A DNA stretch of 5,415 bases from the NCBI GenBank assembly GCA_946886245.1, contig CAMPIF010000331.1, positions 1-5,415 of the forward strand, read 5' to 3'. Under the pieces are notes generated by a model. The model had not been told where the DNA came from. It was given only the letters and a program-made list of their open reading frames with translations, and made no database searches. Source of the DNA: Ectopseudomonas composti. GTDB taxonomy: Bacteria > Pseudomonadota > Gammaproteobacteria > Pseudomonadales > Pseudomonadaceae. Shown here in pieces: positions 1 to 5,415 of this stretch; position 1 is the first letter of the stretch, and every line of letters starts with the position of its first letter. The translations under genes and the position numbers were made by a program.

Positions 1-156
1 CTGCAGGCCGTGCGCGATGAAGAACGGCAGCAGGTGATCGCGCGTGATCACCTGGCTGAGCTCGCCCAGGCGGCCGATCACCGCCATGGAAAAACCATCC
101 AGATCCGGCCGCTGTCGAAGCCACTGTTCGGCAGCCAATTGTGCACGGTCTTGCAT
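1..156 (-). CDS. MarR-family transcriptional regulator, N-terminal part (runs off left edge)
   Basis: On the minus strand an ATG at 156-154 opens a frame of 52 codons that stays open to base 1, so the gene is truncated by the window edge. The peptide starts MQDRAQLAAEQWLRQRPDLD and continues with MAVIGRLGEL and DHLLPFFIAHGLQ. This pattern (AxQWxRxRPDLD, then MAVIGRLxxL, then a helix ending FxxHGL) is what I recognise from the N-terminal dimerisation helix and helix 1 of many proteobacterial MarR-type regulators. The winged helix-turn-helix itself lies outside the window. The start is supported by GAGGG (165-161 on this strand), 4 bases before the ATG. Codon 24 is another ATG but would cut into the conserved block. 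The gene is divergent from the DMT-MFS transporter pair and is separated by 85 bp containing a palindromic operator-like site. I infer that it represses, or ligand-dependently controls, that pair and itself. The family call rests only on these 52 residues. Confidence 0.72.
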   Translation of the reverse strand, partial: MQDRAQLAAEQWLRQRPDLDGFSMAVIGRLGELSQVITRDHLLPFFIAHGLQ

Positions 157-167
157 ATCGCCCTCGA

Positions 168-195
168 TTTATCTTGCCATCAAGATACTTTTCAA
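168..195 (-). promoter_or_regulatory. Weak candidate promoter for the MarR-type gene
   Basis: On the minus strand TTGAAA (195-190) is followed after 16 bases by GATAAA (173-168), and the 170-187 palindrome covers the spacer and part of the -10. The difficulty is that transcription would begin near base 161, on top of the apparent ribosome binding site GAGGG (165-161). The message would then be almost leaderless, or the true promoter is elsewhere. Confidence 0.22.
170..187. promoter_or_regulatory. Palindromic operator, probably for the divergent MarR-type regulator
   Basis: Perfect inverted repeat TATCTTG-CCAT-CAAGATA: 7-bp arms with a 4-base spacer, 18 bp in all, within the 85-bp divergent intergenic region. 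An 18-bp dyad with half-sites of the form ATCTTG/CAAGAT is typical of MarR-family dimers, which bind one winged helix in each adjacent major groove. It overlaps the -35 hexamer of the best plus-strand promoter candidate and most of the spacer and -10 of a minus-strand candidate, so a bound dimer could repress both directions. The symmetry is directly visible. The identity of the binding protein is inferred from position. Confidence 0.7.
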
Positions 196-202
196 AAAGA
201 AT
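174..202 (+). promoter_or_regulatory. Candidate sigma-70 promoter of the DMT-MFS operon
   Basis: TTGCCA (174-179, 5 of 6 to TTGACA), a 17-base spacer, then AAGAAT (197-202, 4 of 6 to TATAAT). This would start transcription near base 209, giving a leader of about 33 bases that contains the AGGAG ribosome binding site at 229-233. The -35 lies inside the 170-187 palindrome, as expected for a repressed promoter. The region is AT-rich compared with its surroundings. The -10 match is only moderate. Confidence 0.38.
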
Positions 203-241
203 GTTTGCATCCTAACGCATTCACTCTCAGGAGACAGCTGC

Positions 242-1144
242 ATGTCCGGCTCCCATTTTCGTCCTGTTCTCGCCTTGTCCTTGTTGCTGGCCATAGGCGC
301 CTTGATGGGGCTGACCAGCAACCTGGTGAAACTGGCCGGCAACGTCGGCTGGCCAGCCATGGCTTACCTGCTCTGGAGCCTGCTGGGCGGCGGTTTGCTG
401 CTGTTGCTGTTCACCTGGATACGCGGCGAGCGTCCCGGCACCCGCCCCGGACTGCTGGGCTATTACCTGGCCTCGGGACTGCTCAGCATCGCCGTGCCTA
501 ACGGTTTGCTGTTCAGCTCGATTGGCCATGTCGGCGCCGGCTTCGCCTCGATGTGCCTGGCCTTCCCGCCCCTGATCACCTACCTGCTCGCCCTGGCCTT
601 GCGCATGGAAGGACTGAGCCGTATTCGCCTGCTGGGCATCTGCATCGGCCTGATCGGCAGCCTGTTGCTGGCCCTGGGCAAGCTCAACGCCGGTGACAGT
701 CCCCTGCTGTGGGTGCTGGCGGCGCTCTGTGTGCCGCTGTTCCTGGCGCTCGGCAACATCTACCGCGCCCGCTACTGGCCGGCGGGTGCCAGCCCGCTGT
801 CCCTGGCCCCCGGCATGCTGCTCGGCGGCGCACTGCTGCTGGTGCCGCTGGGCCTGTTCGGCGTCGACCTCGCACCGCGAATGCAAAGCCCTGCGGCAGT
901 CGCCCTGCTGATCGTGCAGATGCTGTTGTTCGCGGCGGTCTATGCGCTGTTCTTCGTCCTGCAGAACCTGGCCGGCACGGTGTTTCTCAGCCAGATCGGC
1001 TCGGTGGCAGCGATCACTGGCGCGGCCATCGCCATCGGCCTGCTCGGCGAACAGGGCAGTCTGAGCATGCTGCTGGCGGCGCTGTGCATCGTCGGCGGCG
1101 TGCTGCTGGTGGCCTGGCGCGGGGCGAAGGAGGCACAAGCATGA
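242..1144 (+). CDS. EamA/DMT-superfamily inner-membrane transporter, 300 aa
   Basis: The product is a very hydrophobic 300-residue protein with about ten predicted membrane helices (roughly 9-29, 37-59, 71-91, 97-119, 126-146, 155-175, 186-206, 219-241, 247-268 and 273-292). This fits the two five-helix EamA repeats of drug/metabolite transporters. Family-like marks are the small-residue-rich first helix, VGAGFASMCLAFPPL before helix 4, and the LLGE-x-GSLSMLLAALCIVGGVLL ending typical of the last two helices, with E270 in the conserved LGE. I chose the ATG at 242 because AGGAG (229-233) sits 8 bases upstream and helix 1 follows at once. An upstream in-frame ATG at 44 would run back through the divergent promoter and the regulator gene. 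The stop overlaps the start of the next gene (ATGA, 1141-1144), so the pair is an operon. Likely role: proton-coupled export or uptake of a small organic molecule. Substrate is not predictable from sequence. Confidence 0.88.
   Translation: MSGSHFRPVLALSLLLAIGALMGLTSNLVKLAGNVGWPAMAYLLWSLLGGGLLLLLFTWIRGERPGTRPGLLGYYLASGLLSIAVPNGLLFSSIGHVGAGFASMCLAFPPLITYLLALALRMEGLSRIRLLGICIGLIGSLLLALGKLNAGDSPLLWVLAALCVPLFLALGNIYRARYWPAGASPLSLAPGMLLGGALLLVPLGLFGVDLAPRMQSPAAVALLIVQMLLFAAVYALFFVLQNLAGTVFLSQIGSVAAITGAAIAIGLLGEQGSLSMLLAALCIVGGVLLVAWRGAKEAQA
1094..1125 (+). repeat. Direct repeat, copy 1 (3' end of the DMT gene)
   Basis: These 32 bases encode the last-helix segment GGVLLVAWRG and part of the next codon. 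They match 2330-2361 at 29 of 32 positions. The last 23 bases (1103-1125) are identical to 2339-2361. The two copies lie in the same orientation, 1236 bp apart, just before and just after the MFS gene. Confidence 0.85.
1127..1144 (+). promoter_or_regulatory. Shine-Dalgarno inside the DMT gene and ATGA stop/start overlap
   Basis: AAGGAGG (1127-1133) lies 7 bases before the ATG at 1141 and is a near-perfect anti-16S match, embedded in the last codons of the DMT gene. The DMT stop TGA (1142-1144) shares bases with that ATG. This sets the MFS start unambiguously and indicates coupled translation, probably giving comparable amounts of both transporters. Confidence 0.85.
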
Positions 1145-2316
1145 AGCGCCAGACCTTGCTGCTCATCGCCATCGTCCTGCTCGGCCTGAATCTGCGCCCG
1201 GTGCTGGCGGCCATCGGCCCGTTGCTCGACCGCATCCAGCTCGATAGCGGCCTGGATCACATCGGCGCCAGCCTGCTGACCAGCCTGCCGGTGGTGATCA
1301 TGGGTCTCGGCGCCCTCGCCGCTGGCCTGCTGCGCCAGCGCCTCGGCGAGCGCAACGGGATTCTCTTCGGCGTACTGCTGATCGCCCTCGCCTGTCTGCT
1401 GCGCGGCGTGCTGCCGGATTCCAGCACCTTGATCGCCACCGCCTTGCTGGCTGGCGCCGGGATCGCCTTCGTCCAGGCACTGCTGCCGGGCTTGATCAAG
1501 TCGCGCTTCGCCGCCGACAGCGGCCGCCTGATCGGTTTCTACAGTTGCGCGATCATGGGCGGCGCGGCCTTCGGTGCGGCGCTGACGCCCTGGCTGGCGC
1601 AGTCGATAGGCTGGTCGTGGGCGCTGGCGAGCTGGGCACTGCCCGCTCTGCTCGCCGCTGCGTTGTGGCGCCGCGCGGCACCTGCGCAGGCAGTCGCAAC
1701 CTCGAGCGAGCTGCCACGCCTGGATGTCTGGCGCTCGCCGAGGGCCTGGCTGTTGATGAGCTTCTTCGGCATCGGCACCGCCGGTTATACGCTGGTGCTG
1801 GCATGGCTGCCGCCCTACTACACCTCGCTGGGCTGGAGCGCACAGGCCAGCGGCCTGCTGCTGGCTGCGCTGACGCTCTGCGAAGTAGTCGCCGGCCTGA
1901 TGGCATCGAGCCTGCTGCCACGCTACCCGGATCGACGCGTTCTGCTGGCGGTGGTCTTGCTGGCGCTGCTGGCCGGGCTGCTCGGCCTGATGCTGGCACC
2001 GCTGCAACTGGTGGTGCCGATCTGCATGTTGCTGGGCATCGGCATCGGCGCGCTGTTCCCACTGTCGTTGGTGGTGGCCCAGGATCATCTGGATGATCCG
2101 CGCCAGACCGGCGACCTGCTGGCCTTCGTGCAGGGCGGCGGCTACCTGATCGCCGCCACGGCTCCATTCCTGGCCGGCCTGCTCCGTCAGTACACCGACG
2201 ACCTGCGCCTGAGCTGGCTGACCATGGCCGTCGCCACGCTCGTGTTGATGGCCATGGCGGCGCGCTTCGCCCCTGGCAGTGGGCGGTTCCAAACCCGCCC
2301 TATCCTTAGCCTGTAG
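1141..2316 (+). CDS. MFS transporter, CynX/NimT (cyanate/nitroimidazole) family-like, 391 aa
   Basis: A 391-residue polytopic membrane protein, the normal length for a 12-helix MFS carrier. Residues 16-20 read LNLRP at the end of helix 1, followed by VLAAIGPLLDRI and then GASLLTSLPVVIMGLGAL. This pattern is characteristic of the CynX/NimT family. The helix 2-3 loop, AGLLRQRLGER (61-71), is a motif A variant. A longer hydrophilic segment (about 177-200) separates the two six-helix halves, and LNTL-like motifs of other families are absent. The C-terminal tail after residue 377 is polar. It is the second gene of an operon with the DMT transporter, with a four-base overlap and a strong ribosome binding site. 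The family includes cyanate transporters and proteins linked to 2-nitroimidazole resistance, but no cynT/cynS-type gene is visible here, so cyanate should not be assumed. The MarR-type neighbour suggests regulation by a small aromatic or toxic ligand, which is inference. Confidence 0.87.
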   Translation: MKRQTLLLIAIVLLGLNLRPVLAAIGPLLDRIQLDSGLDHIGASLLTSLPVVIMGLGALAAGLLRQRLGERNGILFGVLLIALACLLRGVLPDSSTLIATALLAGAGIAFVQALLPGLIKSRFAADSGRLIGFYSCAIMGGAAFGAALTPWLAQSIGWSWALASWALPALLAAALWRRAAPAQAVATSSELPRLDVWRSPRAWLLMSFFGIGTAGYTLVLAWLPPYYTSLGWSAQASGLLLAALTLCEVVAGLMASSLLPRYPDRRVLLAVVLLALLAGLLGLMLAPLQLVVPICMLLGIGIGALFPLSLVVAQDHLDDPRQTGDLLAFVQGGGYLIAATAPFLAGLLRQYTDDLRLSWLTMAVATLVLMAMAARFAPGSGRFQTRPILSL

Positions 2317-2329
2317 CCCGCAAAACCCT

Positions 2330-2361
2330 GGTGGCGCACTGCTGGTGGCCTGGCGCGGGGC
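2330..2361 (+). repeat. Direct repeat, copy 2: remnant of a DMT gene 3' end downstream of the MFS gene
   Basis: Starting 14 bases after the MFS stop, this copy matches 1094-1125 at 29 of 32 bases, 23 of them consecutive (2339-2361). Read in the frame equivalent to the DMT gene it gives GGALLVAWRGAEAP, against GGVLLVAWRGAKEA in the intact gene. The frame then continues to a TGA at 2390-2392, right at the terminator. No start codon or upstream DMT sequence is attached, so it is not a functional gene. It could be the old 3' end of the DMT gene displaced by insertion of the MFS gene, or a small tandem duplication. An intergenic repeat that happens to resemble the gene is less likely given the shared coding frame. 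Confidence 0.72.
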
Positions 2362-2392
2362 AGAGGCGCCCCCTACGAAGCTGATGCAATGA

Positions 2393-2418
2393 AAAACGCC
2401 ACCCGAAGGTGGCGTTTT
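2393..2418. terminator. Bidirectional intrinsic terminator between the MFS gene and fadD1
   Basis: An 11-bp perfect stem: AAAACGCCACC (2393-2403), the four-base loop CGAA, then GGTGGCGTTTT (2408-2418). It sits between two convergent genes, 76 bp after the MFS stop and 16 bp after the fadD1 stop. A and T runs flank both sides, so it can end transcripts in both directions. On the minus strand the loop reads TTCG closed by C-G, the exceptionally stable cUUCGg tetraloop, and is followed by TTTTT. It therefore appears best tuned to terminate fadD1. Confidence 0.87.
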
Positions 2419-2434
2419 CATCAGCGGGCTCGAA

Positions 2435-4123
2435 TCACTTCTTGCCCAGCTTCTTCAACTCTTCGTCGCGCAGCTCGCGGCGCAGGATCTTGCCGACGTT
2501 GGTGGTCGGCAGCACGTCGCGGAATTCCACGGCCTTGGGCACCTTGTAGCCGGTGAGGTTGGCGCGCATGTGCTCCATCACCTGCTCCTTGGTCACGCTC
2601 TCGCCCGGCTTGACCACCACGAACACCTTGATCGCTTCGCCGGATTTTTCGTCCGGAATACCGATGGCAGCGCACTGCAGCACACCGGGCAGGGTCGCCA
2701 GCACGTCTTCCAGTTCGTTCGGGTAGACGTTGAAGCCGGACACCAAAATCATGTCCTTCTTGCGGTCGACGATGCGCAGGTAGCCATCTTCCTGGATCAG
2801 ACCGATGTCGCCGGTCTTCAGCCAGCCTTCGGCATCGAGGATTTCGTCGGTGGCGTCCTGGCGCAGCCAGTAGCCCTTCATCACCTGCGGGCCTTTGACA
2901 CACAGCTCGCCGATCTCACCGATGGCCAGTTCCTGGCCGTCGTCGTTGATGATCTTGCACAGGGTCGAGGGCACCGGGATGCCAATGGTGCCGAGCTGGA
3001 TGGCGCTGAACGGGTTGACCGTGGCCACCGGGCTGGTCTCGGTCATGCCGAAGCCTTCGCAGATGGCGCAGCCGGTGACTTCCTTCCAGCGCTCGGCGGT
3101 GGCCAGTTGCAGGGCCATGCCACCGGAGACGGTGAGCTTCAGGCTGGAGAAGTCCAGCTTGCGGAAGTCCTCGTTGTTGCACAGGGCGACGAACAGGGTG
3201 TTGAGGCCGACGAAACCGGTGAAGCGGTACTTGGCCAGGTCCTTGACCACCGCAGGCAGGTCGCGCGGGTTGGTCAGCAGGATGTTGTGGCCACCGATCA
3301 GCATCATCGCCATGCAGTGAAAGGTGAAGGCGTAGATGTGGTACAGCGGCAGCGGCGCGATCAGCACCTCGCAGCCTTCATCGAGGTTGGCGCCCATCAG
3401 CGCCTTGACCTGCAGCATGTTGGCCACCAGGTTGCGATGGGTGAGCATCGCGCCCTTGGCCACGCCGGTGGTGCCACCGGTGTACTGCAGCACGGCGACA
3501 TCGCCATTGTTCGGATTGGCTTCGCTGAAGCTCTGGCCACGGCCCTTGGCCAGGGCATCGTTGAGCTTGACCGCCTTGGGCAGGTTGTAGGCCGGCACCA
3601 TCTTCTTCACGTGCTTGATCACGGCATTGACCAGCAGACGCTTGAAGGTCGGCAACATGTCGCCGACTTCGGTGACGATCACCGTCTTGACGCCGGTCTT
3701 GGGCACCACCTGCTCGGCCAGGTGGGCCATGTTGGCGAGGCAGATCAGCGCCTTGGCGCCGGAGTCGTTGAACTGGTGTTCCAGCTCCCGCGCGGTGTAC
3801 AGCGGGTTGGTGTTGACCACCACCAGGCCGGCGCGCATGGCACCGAATACCACGACCGGGTACTGCAGCACGTTGGGCAGTTGCACGGCGATGCGGTCGC
3901 CGGGCTTGAGATCGGTGTGTTTCTGCAGATAGGCCGCGAAGTCACCGGACAGCGTGTAGATCTCGCCATAGGTGAGCGTCTTGCCCAGGTTGCTGAAAGC
4001 AGGCTTGTCGGCGAAGCGTTGGCAGGACTCTTTCAATACCGCGAGGATGCTCGGGTACTGATCGGGATTGATTTCGGCAGCAACCCCAACGGGATACTTG
4101 TCCTTCCAGAAGTTTTCGGTCAT
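2435..4123 (-). CDS. fadD1: Long-chain-fatty-acid--CoA ligase FadD1, 562 aa
   Basis: This enzyme activates free fatty acids: fatty acid + ATP + CoA gives acyl-CoA + AMP + PPi, feeding beta-oxidation at the inner face of the cytoplasmic membrane. The 562-residue length is standard. In order: the P-loop-like AMP-binding motif YTGGTTGVAKG (214-224), PLPLYHIYAF (257-266), the adenylation motif GFGMTE (357-362), and the FACS signature from GWLKTGDI (433) to VDRKKDMIL (460). The hinge region VYPNELEDV (466-474) and the C-terminal catalytic lysine in VGKILRREL (K545) follow. All key residues are present. GFGMTE has F where GYGMTE is more usual, a conservative change. The start at 4123 has AGGAG (4137-4133) 9 bases upstream. 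The N-terminus matches Pseudomonas FadD1 as I remember it. It lies downstream of the paralogue fadD2 in the same direction, but 392 bp and a terminator intervene, so an independent promoter is likely. In P. aeruginosa, FadD1 is reported to favour longer chains than FadD2 (established knowledge, from memory). Confidence 0.93.
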   Translation of the reverse strand: MTENFWKDKYPVGVAAEINPDQYPSILAVLKESCQRFADKPAFSNLGKTLTYGEIYTLSGDFAAYLQKHTDLKPGDRIAVQLPNVLQYPVVVFGAMRAGLVVVNTNPLYTARELEHQFNDSGAKALICLANMAHLAEQVVPKTGVKTVIVTEVGDMLPTFKRLLVNAVIKHVKKMVPAYNLPKAVKLNDALAKGRGQSFSEANPNNGDVAVLQYTGGTTGVAKGAMLTHRNLVANMLQVKALMGANLDEGCEVLIAPLPLYHIYAFTFHCMAMMLIGGHNILLTNPRDLPAVVKDLAKYRFTGFVGLNTLFVALCNNEDFRKLDFSSLKLTVSGGMALQLATAERWKEVTGCAICEGFGMTETSPVATVNPFSAIQLGTIGIPVPSTLCKIINDDGQELAIGEIGELCVKGPQVMKGYWLRQDATDEILDAEGWLKTGDIGLIQEDGYLRIVDRKKDMILVSGFNVYPNELEDVLATLPGVLQCAAIGIPDEKSGEAIKVFVVVKPGESVTKEQVMEHMRANLTGYKVPKAVEFRDVLPTTNVGKILRRELRDEELKKLGKK

Positions 4124-4479
4124 GGAAGCCCACTCCTAAGCAACAGCTGATCTTCACCGCGCGAGGGCGGTTGTTTGTTGTGTGTATAGCTCGCTTTCCC
4201 GCTGGCACAGGGGCCCGGAAGCGCGCCGAGAGTAGCAGCTTTGCCAGAGGCCGACCAGCACCAAACATGGGCTCAAGAGTCGCAAAAGTGACCGAAAGAG
4301 ACCTCGCAGTCACAGACGATCCTTATCTTCGTGAACCCGCGAAAAGCCTCTAGCTCGCATCTTGCAGCGCGTAGAGCCTAGCTCGTCTCTGCCGGTGATG
4401 CAGCACTGGGCTGCATGAAACACGCGAAGGTCGTTACTAAATCACAACAATTGCACGGCGCGATGGCAGCCGAGGCGGG
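4124..4479. other. 356-bp non-coding gap upstream of fadD1
   Basis: No convincing gene is seen on either strand. The short open frames here lack ribosome binding sites or protein-like composition. The region should hold the fadD1 promoter and leader, because a terminator closes off fadD2. Contents I can see are the fadD1 ribosome binding site (4137-4133), a small leader hairpin (ACCGC 4156-4160 with GCGGT 4167-4171), a -10-like TATACA on the minus strand (4188-4183) without a good -35, and a 19-bp inverted repeat at 4398-4416. The 8-base word CTAGCTCG occurs twice (4350-4357, 4378-4385). I found no clear PsrA-type site (GAAAC-N4-GTTTC). Confidence 0.6.
4398..4416. repeat. Inverted repeat, possible operator upstream of fadD1
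   Basis: ATGCAGC-ACTGG-GCTGCAT: perfect 7-bp arms around a 5-base centre. It lies about 275 bp upstream of the fadD1 start and about 65 bp beyond the fadD2 terminator, within non-coding DNA. It could be a binding site for a dimeric regulator or a minor RNA hairpin. It has no T-run to make it a terminator. No specific regulator is recognised. Confidence 0.4.
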
Positions 4480-4512
4480 AAAGCCCCTCCCCCAACACCG
4501 GGGAGGGGCTTT
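4480..4512 (-). terminator. Hairpin terminator immediately after fadD2
   Basis: A 13-bp perfect stem: AAAGCCCCTCCCC (4480-4492), the seven-base loop CAACACC, then GGGGAGGGGCTTT (4500-4512). In the fadD2 direction it begins 3 bases past the TGA (4518-4516). It ends in only a short T-run (TTT, then CCCG), so termination may be incomplete despite a very stable GC stem. It argues that fadD2 and fadD1 are at least partly separate transcription units. Confidence 0.77.
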
Positions 4513-4515
4513 AGG

Positions 4516-5415
4516 TCAGGCGATGTCGCGCAGCTCGCGACGCAGGATCTTGCCGACCGGGGTCATCGGCAGCGAGTCCTTGAACACGATGTGCTTGGGC
4601 ACCTTGTAGCCGGTGAAGTTTTCCTTGCAGTAGGCCTTGAGCTCCTCGACGGTAACGCCGCCGTCACGCGGCACCACGAACAGCTTGACCACCTCCCCGG
4701 ACTTGTCGTCCGGCACGCCGATGGCCGCGCAGCTGGCGACTTTCGGGTGAGCCATGACCACATCCTCGATCTCGTTGGGGTACACGTTGAAGCCGGAGAC
4801 GATGATCATGTCCTTCTTGCGGTCGACGATACGCACGAAGCCGTCGGCGTCGATCACGGCGATGTCGCCGGTCTTGAACCAGCCTTCGGCGTCGAGCACT
4901 TCGGCGGTCGCTTCCTCACGCTGCCAGTAGCCCTTCATCACCTGCGGCCCCTTGATGCACAGCTCGCCGCGCTCGCCCAGCGGCATCTCGTTGCCGTCGT
5001 CGTCGATCACCTTGAACGCCGTGCCCGGCACCGGAATGCCGACCGTGCCCAGGCGCGCCTTGTCGCCATAGGGGTTGGTACTGGCCACCGGCGAGGTTTC
5101 GGTCAGGCCGTAGCCTTCGACCACGGTGCAACCGGTCATCTGCTGCCAGCGCTCGGCAGTCGCCTTGACCAGCGCGGTCCCCCCGGAGTTGGTGACCTTG
5201 AGGTTGGAGAAGTCGAGGTTCTTGAACTCGGGGTGATCCATCAGCGCAACGAACAGGGTGTTCAGACCCAGCAGCGCGGAAAACTTCCACTTGCCCAGCT
5301 CCTTGACGAAGCCGGGGATGTCGCGCGGATTGGTGATCAGCACGTTCTGGTTGCCATTGACCATCATGCACATGCAATTCGCGGTGAAGGCATAGATGTG
5401 GTAGAGCGGCAGCGG
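4516..5415 (-). CDS. fadD2: Long-chain-fatty-acid--CoA ligase FadD2, C-terminal 299 residues (runs off right edge)
   Basis: The frame is open from the window edge (first codon 5415-5413, Pro of PLPLYHIYAF) to TGA at 4518-4516. The internal ATG at 5373 is only a methionine within the conserved CMCMMVNGN segment, not the start. The visible part aligns without net gaps to FadD1 residues 257-553, so about 256 N-terminal residues, including the P-loop-like ATP motif, lie outside the window. Visible motifs, numbered from the first seen residue, are GYGLTE (101-106), the FACS signature starting GWFKTGDI (178-185) and ending VDRKKDMII, VYPNEIEDV, and the catalytic lysine in VGKILRREL (K289). The protein ends RDIA, lacking FadD1's charged EELKKLGKK tail. 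It catalyses ATP-dependent acyl-CoA formation from fatty acids. The assignment as FadD2 rests on the paralogue pattern and gene order known in Pseudomonas. It is followed at once by a terminator. Confidence 0.88.
   Translation of the reverse strand, partial: PLPLYHIYAFTANCMCMMVNGNQNVLITNPRDIPGFVKELGKWKFSALLGLNTLFVALMDHPEFKNLDFSNLKVTNSGGTALVKATAERWQQMTGCTVVEGYGLTETSPVASTNPYGDKARLGTVGIPVPGTAFKVIDDDGNEMPLGERGELCIKGPQVMKGYWQREEATAEVLDAEGWFKTGDIAVIDADGFVRIVDRKKDMIIVSGFNVYPNEIEDVVMAHPKVASCAAIGVPDDKSGEVVKLFVVPRDGGVTVEELKAYCKENFTGYKVPKHIVFKDSLPMTPVGKILRRELRDIA

Noticed and set aside
199..222. Second inverted repeat GAATG...CATTC upstream of the DMT gene
   Set aside because: Only 5-bp arms with a 14-base spacer, far weaker than the neighbouring 18-bp palindrome and not distinguishable from chance.
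44..241. N-terminal extension of the DMT transporter to the upstream ATG at 44
   Set aside because: It would cross the divergent promoter and operator region and overlap the MarR-type gene. The added residues are not protein-like for this family, and the ATG at 242 has a good ribosome binding site.
940..2421. Long minus-strand open frame (493 codons) opposite the DMT and MFS genes
   Set aside because: Its product is rich in Q, R, A and H with no domain pattern, and it lies antisense to two clearly recognisable transporters. It is a typical high-GC shadow frame.
2570..4150. Long plus-strand open frame (526 codons) opposite fadD1
   Set aside because: The composition (H, Q, V, D, G rich, no motifs) is that of the complement of a GC-rich gene. 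The fadD1 frame has every family motif.
4171..4353. 60-codon plus-strand open frame in the fadD2-fadD1 gap
   Set aside because: No ribosome binding site, no recognisable protein pattern, and it points against both flanking genes.
4187..4385. Repeated word TAGCTCG at 4187, 4351 and 4379
   Set aside because: A 7-8 base word with irregular spacing and no array structure. It could easily be chance.
4417..4430. Possible PsrA operator beginning GAAAC
   Set aside because: The GAAAC half at 4417-4421 has no matching GTTTC four bases on, so the dyad needed for PsrA is missing.
4415..4609. 64-codon plus-strand open frame across the fadD2 terminator
   Set aside because: It runs through the terminator hairpin and antisense into the end of fadD2, with low-quality composition.

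Overview
The window looks like a stretch of Pseudomonas chromosome (sensu lato, high GC). The strongest pointer is the tandem pair of long-chain acyl-CoA synthetase genes in the order fadD2 then fadD1 on the minus strand. Their sequences match the Pseudomonas FadD2/FadD1 paralogues as I remember them. The FadD1 N-terminus (ENFWKDKY...AAEINPDQYP) is diagnostic. Species cannot be fixed from the sequence alone.

Left half (1-2392): a regulator-plus-transporter cassette. The first 52 codons of a MarR-type regulator run off the left edge on the minus strand. An 85-bp divergent intergenic region separates it from a plus-strand pair: a 10-TM EamA/DMT-family transporter (242-1144) and a CynX/NimT-like MFS transporter (1141-2316). 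The two transporter genes overlap by ATGA, so they are translationally coupled. The divergent region holds a perfect 7-4-7 palindrome, TATCTTG-CCAT-CAAGATA (170-187), of the kind MarR dimers bind. It overlaps the -35 of a plausible promoter for the transporter pair. The simplest reading is a ligand-responsive repressor controlling a two-transporter efflux or uptake operon. The substrate is unknown.

Junction (2317-2434): between the convergent MFS and fadD1 genes lies a 32-bp near-copy (29/32 identical, including 23 consecutive bases) of the 3' end of the DMT gene. It keeps the same reading-frame sense for about 14 codons and is followed by a bidirectional intrinsic terminator. The MFS gene is therefore bracketed by direct repeats, which is the most unusual structural observation here.

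Right half (2435-5415): fadD1 is complete (562 aa). A 392-bp gap separates it from fadD2, of which the C-terminal 299 residues are in the window. A strong hairpin terminator begins 3 bp after the fadD2 stop, so fadD1 probably has its own promoter somewhere in the gap. The gap holds no convincing gene but contains a 19-bp inverted repeat. Together the two enzymes activate fatty acids to acyl-CoA for beta-oxidation. I see nothing linking them functionally to the transporter cassette.

I found no tRNA, rRNA, CRISPR array, insertion sequence or clearly novel multi-gene system.
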